DNA of 64,000 nucleotides from Pararhodonellum marinum (GTDB taxonomy: Bacteria > Bacteroidota > Bacteroidia > Cytophagales > Cyclobacteriaceae): NCBI RefSeq assembly GCF_015354735.1, contig NZ_JACEFJ010000009.1, positions 1-64,000 on the forward strand. Reading direction: 5' to 3'. Of the stretch, positions 36,776 through 45,034 are shown in pieces. The notes under the pieces were generated by a model. The model did not search any database, had not been told where the DNA came from, and worked only from the letters and a program-made list of their open reading frames with translations. The stretch's first letter is position 1. Each line of letters starts with the position of its first letter. The translations under genes were made by a program, and so were the position numbers.

Positions 36776-37933
36776 TCAATTGTTTTTGTAAACCTCCGTC
36801 GTGGGATTGAATGTCCGCCAACTGTGCCAGAATTCCTGGTACGCAAGTAATGGCACTAGAACTTGTTCCCCAAACCTGACATTGGTCCCATGGAAATCAA
36901 GCGTATCCTTACCGGCCACAAGCAGGTCACCTTCAAGGATTTTCATGATTTGCGTATTTTCTTCCCTCAAATAGGCCTTAAAGCTCTGTTGATCCCGAAA
37001 AAGGACTATCACTAAAGGGACGTCTCCCATTTTATCATGGATGATCTGATTGGCCAGCAAATCATTCCAGTCATAGGCTTTGGATTTGTCGCCGAGTCGG
37101 ATGCCTATTACCCATGATTTTTCCGTCCAGGACAAGCTGTCTGTTCCTGTAAGTTTGCTTTGGCTAAGCCCAAATTCATATTTGCCCAAGCTATCATACT
37201 GATGTAAGGAGTTGGGGTCAGCTGCCATGACCTGCCCACTAGGATACAGGCTGAAAAACTTGGCCAAGGTCAGTTGAGTGGATTCCAATTCAGGAAGGCT
37301 TTCCCCTTTTAGTGGTCCGATAATGGCTTCCCCATTGGCCTGCTGCCACCAGGAACCGGTAGTTTGGTCCTCAAACATGGCATTGAAATGATCCATCCCC
37401 ACCAGGCGGAATTTTTCTGACCTACCTTTTACCAGGGGTTCAAATACCCTCCCAGACCTGCACACACTGCAATAAGTGACCATAATTTCTTTGCCAGCAA
37501 GTTCATCCCTGACTTGGTGGTGGTAGGCAATGTAACGGATAGGGTAGGCTTTGGCCTCATGGGCAGTTGAAACGGCGATGACCAAACTGCTATCGGCCAA
37601 AGTGGTGGATTCTTGGGTTGAAAAAGAGAGCTGACTGGGCTCCAGAAACATTTTTTCAGCAGAAAGACGGAAATTGAAGAGGAAGTAGATGGTCAATGAA
37701 AAAAGGATAAGCCCTATGGGCACCACTTTTCTTTTGGTAGAAAAAGCCTTTTTAGCACCAATCAGAATGAATACTATCATCATTCCTCGGATAATCCACC
37801 GATAGGAATGGAAAGCATAGGCAAAAGCCAGAGAGTCCCATTGCTGACTCCCTGGCATTGGCATGATGAAATAAACCCTGACAAATTCATAAAGGGCCAG
37901 TCCAATCAATCCTATGTAAAAAAATGCCTTCAT
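36776..37933 (-). CDS. DUF3179 domain membrane protein
   Basis: 385 residues. Three N-terminal membrane helices (FYIGLIGLALYEFVRVYFI, WIIRGMMIVFILIGA, VPIGLILFSLTIYFLFNF) then a DUF3179 domain: IAYHHQVRDELAGKEIMVTY, CSVCRSGRVFEP, FRLVGMDHFNAMFEDQTTGS, WWQQANGEAIIGPLKGE. The CSVCRSG motif (CxxC) and the MDHFNAMFED segment are conserved in this family. The biochemical function is unknown. Its ATG directly follows the stop of the haloperoxidase-like gene (TAAATG), so the two are translated together and probably work together in the envelope. Confidence 0.88.
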   Translation of the reverse strand: MKAFFYIGLIGLALYEFVRVYFIMPMPGSQQWDSLAFAYAFHSYRWIIRGMMIVFILIGAKKAFSTKRKVVPIGLILFSLTIYFLFNFRLSAEKMFLEPSQLSFSTQESTTLADSSLVIAVSTAHEAKAYPIRYIAYHHQVRDELAGKEIMVTYCSVCRSGRVFEPLVKGRSEKFRLVGMDHFNAMFEDQTTGSWWQQANGEAIIGPLKGESLPELESTQLTLAKFFSLYPSGQVMAADPNSLHQYDSLGKYEFGLSQSKLTGTDSLSWTEKSWVIGIRLGDKSKAYDWNDLLANQIIHDKMGDVPLVIVLFRDQQSFKAYLREENTQIMKILEGDLLVAGKDTLDFHGTNVRFGEQVLVPLLAYQEFWHSWRTFNPTTEVYKNN

Positions 37934-39475
37934 TTACTGAGCACCGTCATTTTTTGCTTTTTCTACTGTATACTTTGCTACGTTTTTGCCCTGTTCGATC
38001 CCTACATCTGCGTCAAACCTGTAGTGAATGCCACCATATAACCTGGAATCTGCAGCCTCTCGTGCCCACTTGGTAAATTGTGCTGCATCCGCTGGAAAAA
38101 AGTAAGACAACACTGTTGCCCCAGCAGCGGAAAAGGTGCTATGGCCAGAGGTGTAAGCAGGAAAATTGGGGGTTCCCAAAATGGTTTTGAAACCTGGTAT
38201 GGTTTGAATGGGCCTTGGGTAATGGTAATAGTATTTTGCATCCCAACAGCTGATTCCAGCATCCATAATGGCCATATTCATGTAAGCAAATACCCTGGCT
38301 GAACGGATTGGGTTAAGCTGGTTTTTAATAATGGCTTCTTTGGCAAATTTATTCCAATGGCCTGGTGGAGTGTACGTATTTAACCCGTCCTGCCACCAAT
38401 TGGCAATTCTTCTTTGTTCTAAAGTCAGGTTCTTGGCATAATTTTTCAATTCTTCCACATCCTTCAGAAATTCTGGAGATCCTGGGGCTGGAGGAGGGCC
38501 TGGCCTAACCTCTTCGACTGTTGGGACATTCCACATTTTCACTTTACCGAAAAGCGGAGTCAATCCAACGGGTCTGACAGGGTTTTCCATGTTTTCCCAC
38601 ACCCAGCCAAAGTTTTCAAATGCTGCATTCTTTATTGAATCTGATACTGCCTTAGGGGTTTGTGCTTTGGACATACCATCTGTGGAAGCCCTCTGAAGCG
38701 CTAGTTTGGCCATTTCTGTACCTATGGTTTTTCCAGCCTCTATATCACTCTGCACATTTATACCCGCATGGACCAAGCTATTTAAATGTTCTTGGGACAA
38801 AGCTTCCAGATAGGCTTTTTCCAAGGGAAACATGGCTGATAGGATTTCCTTGGAAACCATGGCAACCACCGCCCCGTCAGAAGGATAAGAAGGAAGTGTG
38901 TTTTTTGGGTAAGCAGGTTCAATGGAGCTGTCCACTTGGTAGGGGGCAGGTCTGTTGTATTCAAATTTGTAATGCCATGCGGCAATCAAACCGTCTAATT
39001 GAGCCACACTCAGATACGCCAACATTCTGCTGGTGTAGGGAGGATGTGCAAAAGGAAAGGGTGGAGGGCCTTCCGGACTGGCAGGATTGGGCAAAGTGTA
39101 GGTGCCGTCCAGATTTGGTCCCGGGATCAAGTTGTATTTTGCTGCCAATTCCAAGGCGATCTCATTCCATCTCAGAATGGGATTGCTGGACCAATACACC
39201 ACAGCTTTTTTTTGTTCGTTTGAAACTGAGGCCATCTCCTGTTTCAAATTAGTCAGTTCCTGTTGATAAGAACTGCTGCTGGTTTCCTGAGGAGCAGGGA
39301 CGATAAACTGATCCGGAGCAACCAAGATGATGCTTTTCCATGTTCCCCCTTTATCATCTATCCCCTGAAAGGAATAGTCCTCAAATTCCAAATAGCGGGG
39401 TGTCTCTTCCAGACAAGAAATGAATAAGGAAAACACCAGAATGATTACAATATATTTGCGTAAATGCTTTTTCAT
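37934..39475 (-). CDS. Vanadium-haloperoxidase-like PAP2 lipoprotein with two PAP2 modules
   Basis: 513 residues. Lipoprotein signal ending LFISC. The C-terminal half carries the complete acid-phosphatase/vanadium-haloperoxidase site: KYYYHYPRP, YTSGHSTFS (PSGH-type), and SRLYGGIHYRFDADVG (SR-x-H-x-D). The N-terminal half contains a second, degenerate set: KFEYNRPAPY, SYPSDGAVVA in place of PSGH, and VHAGINVQSDIEAG, without the catalytic His of the middle motif. Known relatives are vanadate-dependent halide oxidases or phosphatases; which applies is unclear. It follows an outer-membrane protein gene by 6 bases and directly precedes the DUF3179 gene. Confidence 0.85.
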   Translation of the reverse strand: MKKHLRKYIVIILVFSLFISCLEETPRYLEFEDYSFQGIDDKGGTWKSIILVAPDQFIVPAPQETSSSSYQQELTNLKQEMASVSNEQKKAVVYWSSNPILRWNEIALELAAKYNLIPGPNLDGTYTLPNPASPEGPPPFPFAHPPYTSRMLAYLSVAQLDGLIAAWHYKFEYNRPAPYQVDSSIEPAYPKNTLPSYPSDGAVVAMVSKEILSAMFPLEKAYLEALSQEHLNSLVHAGINVQSDIEAGKTIGTEMAKLALQRASTDGMSKAQTPKAVSDSIKNAAFENFGWVWENMENPVRPVGLTPLFGKVKMWNVPTVEEVRPGPPPAPGSPEFLKDVEELKNYAKNLTLEQRRIANWWQDGLNTYTPPGHWNKFAKEAIIKNQLNPIRSARVFAYMNMAIMDAGISCWDAKYYYHYPRPIQTIPGFKTILGTPNFPAYTSGHSTFSAAGATVLSYFFPADAAQFTKWAREAADSRLYGGIHYRFDADVGIEQGKNVAKYTVEKAKNDGAQ

Positions 39476-39481
39476 GACAAA

Positions 39482-40414
39482 TTATTTTTTGGCGAATGCT
39501 TGGAATTGATAAGTGAGTCCGACTCCCAAATTGGAAGCTTTGCCGACATTCCGGCCATTGACGGTATAGTTACAGTAGGCGATTGCTCCCAAACCTTTTC
39601 TGCCCTTGATGTAGTATTGCCCCCAAAATCCTACCTGACTGATATTCATTTTGTTGGTGGGCTGAGGGGCATTGTAGGCCCTGATATCATCTCCACTTAC
39701 ACAATTGAGACTCATAAAGGTCCCTTCCAATCGCAGTTGGTTGTCAAGGGTCCAATAACCCACTGCTGCGTGAAAATTCACTGCATTGGGAACATTCATA
39801 AAATTAGAATACACTCCACCATCCTGATAGTAAAAGTTTCTCTCGATCTCAGTCTGACCTCTCCATAGGTAGGCAAAGGCTGTCCTAAAAACCAGCCCAT
39901 TGTCCATTCTGTAACCTGCAATACCTCTCATGCCTATTTCAGGTGCACCAAGACCTACACTAAAGGGAAGGTAGTCGGACAGATAATTTCCTAAAGGCGT
40001 GTTGAAATTTGTGTTGGACAAAAGAATCAGATTTCCTTTGCCCAGACGTTTTTGCAGCCATTCGACTTTCAGAGAAAGGCTCAAGTCCTGAATGCCCCGT
40101 TGGCCCACCTGGGTGCCGCCGGATGGGTCTGTGCTTACGTAAGGAAGGCTTGCGATGATATTCAGTTTTTCACTGATGCCAACGACTACCATAGGCATGA
40201 CCATTTGCCTGGTCAGGGTGCCTATATTGGCATTTCCACGCAAATTGTTGCCTTCCCAATATTGATTCCAACTGCCGTGTTCATACAACAAAGCCGCACA
40301 GACTTCGCCTTTGTTCATCATGATTTCATCAAAAGGCAATTGGGCTTCTGCCGAATTAGGCATGATCCATAAATAGATGACCGATAGGCTCATCAGCCAA
40401 TAAAGTTTCTTCAT
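39482..40414 (-). CDS. Outer membrane beta-barrel protein, first gene of the haloperoxidase-DUF3179 operon
   Basis: 310 residues. Signal peptide (SLSVIYLWIMPNSAEAQ) then LPFDEIMMNKGEVCAALLYE and alternating strands such as LNIIASLPYVST, IQDLSLSLKVEWL, GNLILLSNTNFNTPLGNY, LGAPEIGMRGIAGYRM, FHAAVGYWTLDNQLRLEG and the terminal LGVGLTYQFQAFAKK. It looks like the same broad Phenol_MetA_deg-type family as the barrel at 34837-35946, but clearly diverged from it. It could provide an outer-membrane route for the substrate of the next two proteins. 6 bases separate it from the haloperoxidase-like gene. Confidence 0.82.
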   Translation of the reverse strand: MKKLYWLMSLSVIYLWIMPNSAEAQLPFDEIMMNKGEVCAALLYEHGSWNQYWEGNNLRGNANIGTLTRQMVMPMVVVGISEKLNIIASLPYVSTDPSGGTQVGQRGIQDLSLSLKVEWLQKRLGKGNLILLSNTNFNTPLGNYLSDYLPFSVGLGAPEIGMRGIAGYRMDNGLVFRTAFAYLWRGQTEIERNFYYQDGGVYSNFMNVPNAVNFHAAVGYWTLDNQLRLEGTFMSLNCVSGDDIRAYNAPQPTNKMNISQVGFWGQYYIKGRKGLGAIAYCNYTVNGRNVGKASNLGVGLTYQFQAFAKK

Positions 40415-40612
40415 TGTAATGTGAATTAAATGATGGGATTTTAAAATAAGTGAATTGACGGTTTCACTGTAAGGTGTTCCTTATTTGACATGGTTTAATC
40501 TTAAGGCCCAACCAGACAATTTCCCGATCTGCATACACAGGGAAAGTGAGTCTATTGGCCCTTAAAAAGAAACCATTCAGAAAGAGAAGTCAATTACATG
40601 TGGTTTAAAAAA

Positions 40613-41161
40613 TCAGCAGAACTCAGGAGGGGGAGAATGGAGGTCCTTGACTTGATTTTGGTAAGCTAAAAAAATAAACCCTATTGAAAGTTTTTGTTCT
40701 TCAGTGGTACGTTCCCATATGATCTCCTGATGCGGCTGGGTGTAGTCTTTTGGAAACAACTTGGCAATTAGCTGATTGCCATTGCCGTCCGGAAGATCAT
40801 CCTTGACCAAGGAAGTGATCCATTGCCTGACACTTTGGTCCAGCCTGTTTTTGGCAGTATCCGGGATGTAAATGATCTGAAGGGTGTCATTGGCATAGCG
40901 TTGTTTGACTACCCTGTAGTATTCCCCGTTTTTTTCAAAGGAAGTATTGGTTGCCTTGAAATCTTCCTGATCTGAGGCATAGGGGAGAGAAAGGGGAATT
41001 TCCATCAATCTTTCCTTTTGACTGAAATCCGGATTCTCATCAAACACCTTGGCTTGCCAGGTATGCTCGATTTTGTATTGATAGGAAAAATAGAAGACAT
41101 AGTACCCGAAATGATACAGGGCAAAGCAGCACAATAACAATATGGCCGAAAATCTTCTCAA
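40613..41161 (-). CDS. Membrane-anchored hypothetical protein, duplicated gene copy 2
   Basis: 182 residues, again from a TTG. Protein and DNA nearly match copy 1 (36084-36632): replacements are N to K, D to E and Q to K before a different tail (PPPEFC in place of PPPEWV). The homology begins at the start codon itself: the bases just upstream differ, so each copy has its own promoter region. It is followed 198 bases later by the operon of outer-membrane protein, haloperoxidase-like protein and DUF3179 protein. An N-terminal helix anchors a periplasmic domain of unknown function. Confidence 0.72.
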   Translation of the reverse strand: MRRFSAILLLCCFALYHFGYYVFYFSYQYKIEHTWQAKVFDENPDFSQKERLMEIPLSLPYASDQEDFKATNTSFEKNGEYYRVVKQRYANDTLQIIYIPDTAKNRLDQSVRQWITSLVKDDLPDGNGNQLIAKLFPKDYTQPHQEIIWERTTEEQKLSIGFIFLAYQNQVKDLHSPPPEFC

Positions 41162-41203
41162 CGTTACATTATTTGCGGAAAGTTATAAATAATTTTGAAA
41201 CAA

Positions 41204-41235
41204 AATAAAAAAAGTGAAGGATTATTCCTTCACTT
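41204..41235 (-). terminator. Terminator left of the 57-bp repeat
   Basis: Stem 41212-41221 / 41226-41235 (AAGTGAAGGA with TCCTTCACTT), loop TTAT, and on the minus strand a T run (A's at 41204-41213). The stem lies inside the 57-bp repeat, but only this copy has the T run. Confidence 0.7.
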
Positions 41236-41268
41236 CTTCATAATCGATATAATCTCCTCCTTTGATCT
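41212..41268. repeat. 57-bp direct repeat, left copy (displaced DUF4834 3' end)
   Basis: Identical over all 57 bases to 41785-41841, which covers the last 16 codons of the DUF4834 gene and its stop. This copy is not attached to any start. Outside the 57 bases the flanks diverge at once. Confidence 0.9.
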
Positions 41269-41316
41269 TTTTTTTTGAGTTTTTGTTGTTTTGGCCTTTA
41301 TTTTAAAAAATAAACT

Positions 41317-41556
41317 TCAACTTAATTTTACAGCACTTCTCGCCTCTTTTTTGACCTCATCCCATGAGGAGGAGGTTGATTGGCCTGAAATGTGTCTTTC
41401 CCTCCTTTGGTCCAGAATTTTATAATCATCCTCTGTCAGCCTAAAATCTTTTTCGGATGAATTCTGCAGTATTGATTTTACTTTTTGCAAAACACTTTCC
41501 TCATCGGTTCTGAGTAGCATTTCTATCAATTCCAACTTAATCACTTGTATATCCAT
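41317..41556 (-). CDS. Orphan addiction-module antitoxin-like protein
   Basis: 79 residues: MDIQVIKLELIEMLLRTDEE, then LTEDDYKILDQRRERHISGQ and SSWDEVKKEARSAVKLS. The pattern (short helix, RRERHxSG, SxxWxEVK) is that of the small addiction-module/unstable-antitoxin family usually paired with a RelE/ParE toxin just downstream. Here no toxin follows: the next 50 bases lead into the displaced 57-bp repeat and a terminator. It lies inside the segment bounded by the two 57-bp repeats. Either it is an orphan left after toxin loss or it acts on a toxin elsewhere. Confidence 0.68.
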   Translation of the reverse strand: MDIQVIKLELIEMLLRTDEESVLQKVKSILQNSSEKDFRLTEDDYKILDQRRERHISGQSTSSSWDEVKKEARSAVKLS

Positions 41557-41784
41557 CTTATTTTCTCAAATCAGTTTTTAAATATAATTAAATCTTGTCC
41601 ATTTGGATTGCATCAAAAAGATCTAAGTTCTCAAATTTAGGTAATCTAACTTAAAAAAAATGTTTCAAAAAACTTCACAGGAACCTTCCGGAAGAAAAGG
41701 TGAAGTTTGGCCAGGTAAACAAATAGTATAGAAAAGTAAGTTAAATTTAAAATTGGTTACAATTGAAAATGGTCAATAGAAGAG

Positions 41785-41841
41785 AAGTGAAGGATTATTC
41801 CTTCACTTCTTCATAATCGATATAATCTCCTCCTTTGATCT
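41785..41841. repeat. 57-bp direct repeat, right copy (3' end of the DUF4834 gene)
   Basis: Exact copy of 41212-41268, 573 bp away. It includes the end of the DUF4834 reading frame (KGGDYIDYEEVKE and stop) and the hairpin around the stop codon, but here no T run follows the hairpin. Confidence 0.9.
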
Positions 41842-42046
41842 CTTTTTTGTGGAGGTGTTCCTTAGGAATGTAATCCACATTGACATTCCCGTCAGCAGGT
41901 TTCCTTTTGGGTTGGTTTTCCTGCTGCGTGGCTTTCATCTGATCTACAAATTTCTTGAATTTGCTTTTCATAAAATACTCCAACAACTTGGAGAAAATCC
42001 ACGATAGAGCAATGGAGATCAATATAAACTTTAAGATAAAACCCAT
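41795..42046 (-). CDS. DUF4834 family small membrane protein
   Basis: 83 residues: a single N-terminal helix (GFILKFILISIALSWIFSKL) and a basic/acidic tail ending HLHKKEIKGGDYIDYEEVKE, the typical DUF4834 end. Function unknown; the family is confined to Bacteroidota as far as I know. It is 60 bases downstream of carB on the same strand. Its 3' end is duplicated 573 bp away (see the 57-bp repeats). Confidence 0.85.
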   Translation of the reverse strand: MGFILKFILISIALSWIFSKLLEYFMKSKFKKFVDQMKATQQENQPKRKPADGNVNVDYIPKEHLHKKEIKGGDYIDYEEVKE

Positions 42047-42106
42047 GGTACAATATTTTGGGATCGTTGGCTAATTTAATGTAAGGATTTGGCCTTGCCA
42101 AACCTT

Positions 42107-44926
42107 TTACCGGCTCAGGTACAAATTCCTTTCTGAATAAATCTTCAGAAAATAATCGTCCAACAAATCGTCTATGAAATAAATAGCTTCTCCTGTTGAT
42201 TTCATTTCCGGGCCAAGTTCTTTGTTGACGTTGGGGAATTTGTGGAAAGAGAAAACCGGTTCTTTGATAGCATAACCCTTTTTGACCGGTTTGAATTCAA
42301 AATCCGTCACTTTATTTTCACCCAACATTACCTTTACGGCATAATTGACATAGGGTTCCTGATACGCCTTGCAAATAAAGGGTACGGTCCTGGATGCTCT
42401 GGGATTGGCCTCAATCACATAGACTTTGTCGTTTTTAATGGCATACTGTATGTTGATCAATCCTTTGGTTTTTAAGGCCAGTGCGATCCTTTCGGTATAG
42501 GACTCAATCTGCCTCATGACATAATCCCCTAGATTATAGGGAGGCAACACTGCATAGGAATCCCCGGAGTGTATACCGGCAGGTTCAATGTGCTGCATGA
42601 TGCCGATGATGTAGACATTTTCTCCGTCGCAGATCGCATCCGCCTCCGCTTCAATGGCTCCTTCCAGAAAATGATCCAATAGGATTTCATTGTTGGGGAT
42701 GTCCCTGAGTACGCCTACCACATGCTGCTCCAACTCTTTTTCATTGATTACGATTTTCATTCCCTGCCCACCCAATACATAAGATGGTCTTACCAAAAGG
42801 GGGAAACCAATGGTTTTGCACAGCTCCAGGGCTTCATCCGTATTGTGGATGGTGCCAAACTCAGGATAAGGGATGTTGTTGTCCTTAAGCAAATTGGAAA
42901 AACGGCCTCTGTCCTCAGCCAAATCCAAAGCCTCAAAACTGGTACCCAGGATTTGGATGCCATATTTTTCCAACTTCTCAGCCAATTTCAAGGCAGTTTG
43001 TCCACCAAGCTGAACGATTACACCGATGGGCTTTTCAAGAAGAATGATTTCATAAATATGTTCCCAAAAAACAGGTTCGAAATAGAGTTTGTCCGAAACA
43101 TCAAAATCCGTAGAAACGGTTTCCGGATTACAATTGATCATGATGGTTTCATAGCCACATTCTTTGGCTGCCAAGACCCCATGGACACAGGAATAATCAA
43201 ATTCGATGCCCTGTCCGACCCGGTTGGGTCCTGAACCGAGGACGACCACTTTTTTCTTGTTCGAAGGAATGGATTCATTTTCCTCACCGAAAGTGGAATA
43301 GTAATAGGGAGTTTGGGCTTCAAATTCAGCGGCGCAGGTATCCACGAGTTTGTAGACCCGCTTGATATCCATTTCATCCCGACGCTTGTTAAAAACCTGA
43401 CTTTCCAGACAACCCAGCAGATGGGCGATCTGTCTGTCTGCATAACCTTTGTATTTGGCTGTCAACATCATCTCTTTTGGGATGGTGTCCAAAGTGTAGG
43501 TAGCCAGTTTGTTGTCCAGGTGCACCAATTCCTCGATTTGTTTCAAAAACCACTTGTCGATCTTGGTAAGGTCCTGAATGGTTCTGAAGGATATGCCCAA
43601 TTTAAAGGCATCATAGATGTGAAATAGCCTGTTCCAACTGGGATTGGCCAGACTGTAAAGTATTTTATCCTGATCTTTAAGTTCTTTGCCATCAGCACCC
43701 AATCCATTTCTTTTGATCTCAAGGGACTGACAGGCTTTTTGTAAGGCTTCCTGAAAATTTCTGCCAATGCCCATTACTTCGCCGACTGCTTTCATGGAAA
43801 GTCCCAGTCTTCTGTCTGACCCTTTGAATTTATCAAAGTTCCAGCGAGGTATTTTTACGATCACATAGTCAATGGCTGGCTCAAAAAATGCTGATGTATT
43901 GCCTGTAATGGAATTTTTCAATTCGTCCAGATTGTAGCCGATGGCCAGCTTGGCAGCCACCTTGGCGATGGGGTATCCGGTGGCTTTGGAGGCCAAAGCA
44001 GAAGATCGGGAAACCCTGGGATTGATTTCTACGCCGATGATGGTTTTATTGTCGGGACTTACCGCAAACTGCACATTGCATCCTCCGGCAAAATTCCCGA
44101 TGCCATTCATCATTTTGATGGCCCTGTTTCTCATTTCCTGATACACCGTGTCCGGAAGGGTCATGGCAGGTGCCACCGTGATAGAATCCCCGGTATGCAC
44201 ACCCATGGGATCAAAGTTCTCAATGGAACAGATCACCACCATGTTGCCGATATTGTCTCTGAGGACTTCCAGTTCATATTCTTTCCAACCCATGATACTT
44301 TGTTCTATCAATACTTCATGGGTAGGGGAGGCAGTTAGACCGGCGGTGAGCGCTTTCTCAAAATCCTCAGCTTTATCTACAAAACCGCCTCCAGTCCCCC
44401 CTAGCGTATAGGAAGGGCGGATCACCAAGGGGAAGCCGATTTCTTGAGCAATCTCATGTCCTTGAAGGAAAGAAGTTGCGGTTTTGCCGATACAAACATC
44501 CACATCTAATTTTTCCATCAAGGCCTTGAATTTCTCCCGGTTTTCGGCCGTTTCAATCGCATCGATGTCCACACCGATCATCTTGATATTGAATTTCTTC
44601 CAGATCCCGGCATTTTCACAATCAATGGCAAGGTTTAATGCCGTTTGCCCACCCATGGTTGGCAATACACAATCGATGTCCGGATGATCCTGAAGTATTT
44701 TGACGATGGATTTTTTCTCCAAGGGAAGCAGGTACACATGATCTGCGGTGACCGGATCGGTCATGATGGTGGCTGGGTTGGAATTGATCAATGTCACAAT
44801 GATGCCCTCTTCTCTGAGGGATCTTGCGGCCTGTGAACCTGCATAATCAAATTCACAAGCTTGACCGATGACAATGGGACCTGATCCGATGATGAGTACG
44901 TGCTTGATGCTGCTGTCTTTAGGCAT
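42107..44926 (-). CDS. carB: Carbamoyl-phosphate synthase large subunit
   Basis: 939 residues with two ATP-grasp halves: VLIIGSGPIVIGQACEFDYA and RPSYTLGGTGGGFVDKAEDF in the first, VVVLGSGPNRVGQGIEFDYS and RPSYVLGGQGMKIVINEKEL in the second, with EINPRVSRSSALASKATGYP and EANPRASRTVPFICKAYQEP. It makes carbamoyl phosphate for arginine and pyrimidines using ammonia from CarA. Typical CarB has about 1070 residues; here the C-terminal MGS-like regulatory domain, which binds UMP/ornithine in E. coli, is missing: the protein ends soon after FIDDLLDDYF. carA is not adjacent. A possible -7 box (TAATTTTG) lies about 50 bases upstream. Confidence 0.97.
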   Translation of the reverse strand: MPKDSSIKHVLIIGSGPIVIGQACEFDYAGSQAARSLREEGIIVTLINSNPATIMTDPVTADHVYLLPLEKKSIVKILQDHPDIDCVLPTMGGQTALNLAIDCENAGIWKKFNIKMIGVDIDAIETAENREKFKALMEKLDVDVCIGKTATSFLQGHEIAQEIGFPLVIRPSYTLGGTGGGFVDKAEDFEKALTAGLTASPTHEVLIEQSIMGWKEYELEVLRDNIGNMVVICSIENFDPMGVHTGDSITVAPAMTLPDTVYQEMRNRAIKMMNGIGNFAGGCNVQFAVSPDNKTIIGVEINPRVSRSSALASKATGYPIAKVAAKLAIGYNLDELKNSITGNTSAFFEPAIDYVIVKIPRWNFDKFKGSDRRLGLSMKAVGEVMGIGRNFQEALQKACQSLEIKRNGLGADGKELKDQDKILYSLANPSWNRLFHIYDAFKLGISFRTIQDLTKIDKWFLKQIEELVHLDNKLATYTLDTIPKEMMLTAKYKGYADRQIAHLLGCLESQVFNKRRDEMDIKRVYKLVDTCAAEFEAQTPYYYSTFGEENESIPSNKKKVVVLGSGPNRVGQGIEFDYSCVHGVLAAKECGYETIMINCNPETVSTDFDVSDKLYFEPVFWEHIYEIILLEKPIGVIVQLGGQTALKLAEKLEKYGIQILGTSFEALDLAEDRGRFSNLLKDNNIPYPEFGTIHNTDEALELCKTIGFPLLVRPSYVLGGQGMKIVINEKELEQHVVGVLRDIPNNEILLDHFLEGAIEAEADAICDGENVYIIGIMQHIEPAGIHSGDSYAVLPPYNLGDYVMRQIESYTERIALALKTKGLINIQYAIKNDKVYVIEANPRASRTVPFICKAYQEPYVNYAVKVMLGENKVTDFEFKPVKKGYAIKEPVFSFHKFPNVNKELGPEMKSTGEAIYFIDDLLDDYFLKIYSERNLYLSR

Positions 44927-45034
44927 GCCTTGGTGGGGGTTTTGGTTAGGAGCTACTTATGGATAAATTGGTGCAAAATTAAGTAAAAAAATGAAAGGAG
45001 CATCCTAAAATTCCAATAAAGACCCAAGAGTGGC

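Noticed and set aside
38662-39252. 196-codon frame antisense to the haloperoxidase-like gene
   Set aside because: Opposite strand to a well-supported gene, with odd composition (many Trp, Cys and Pro) and no motif.
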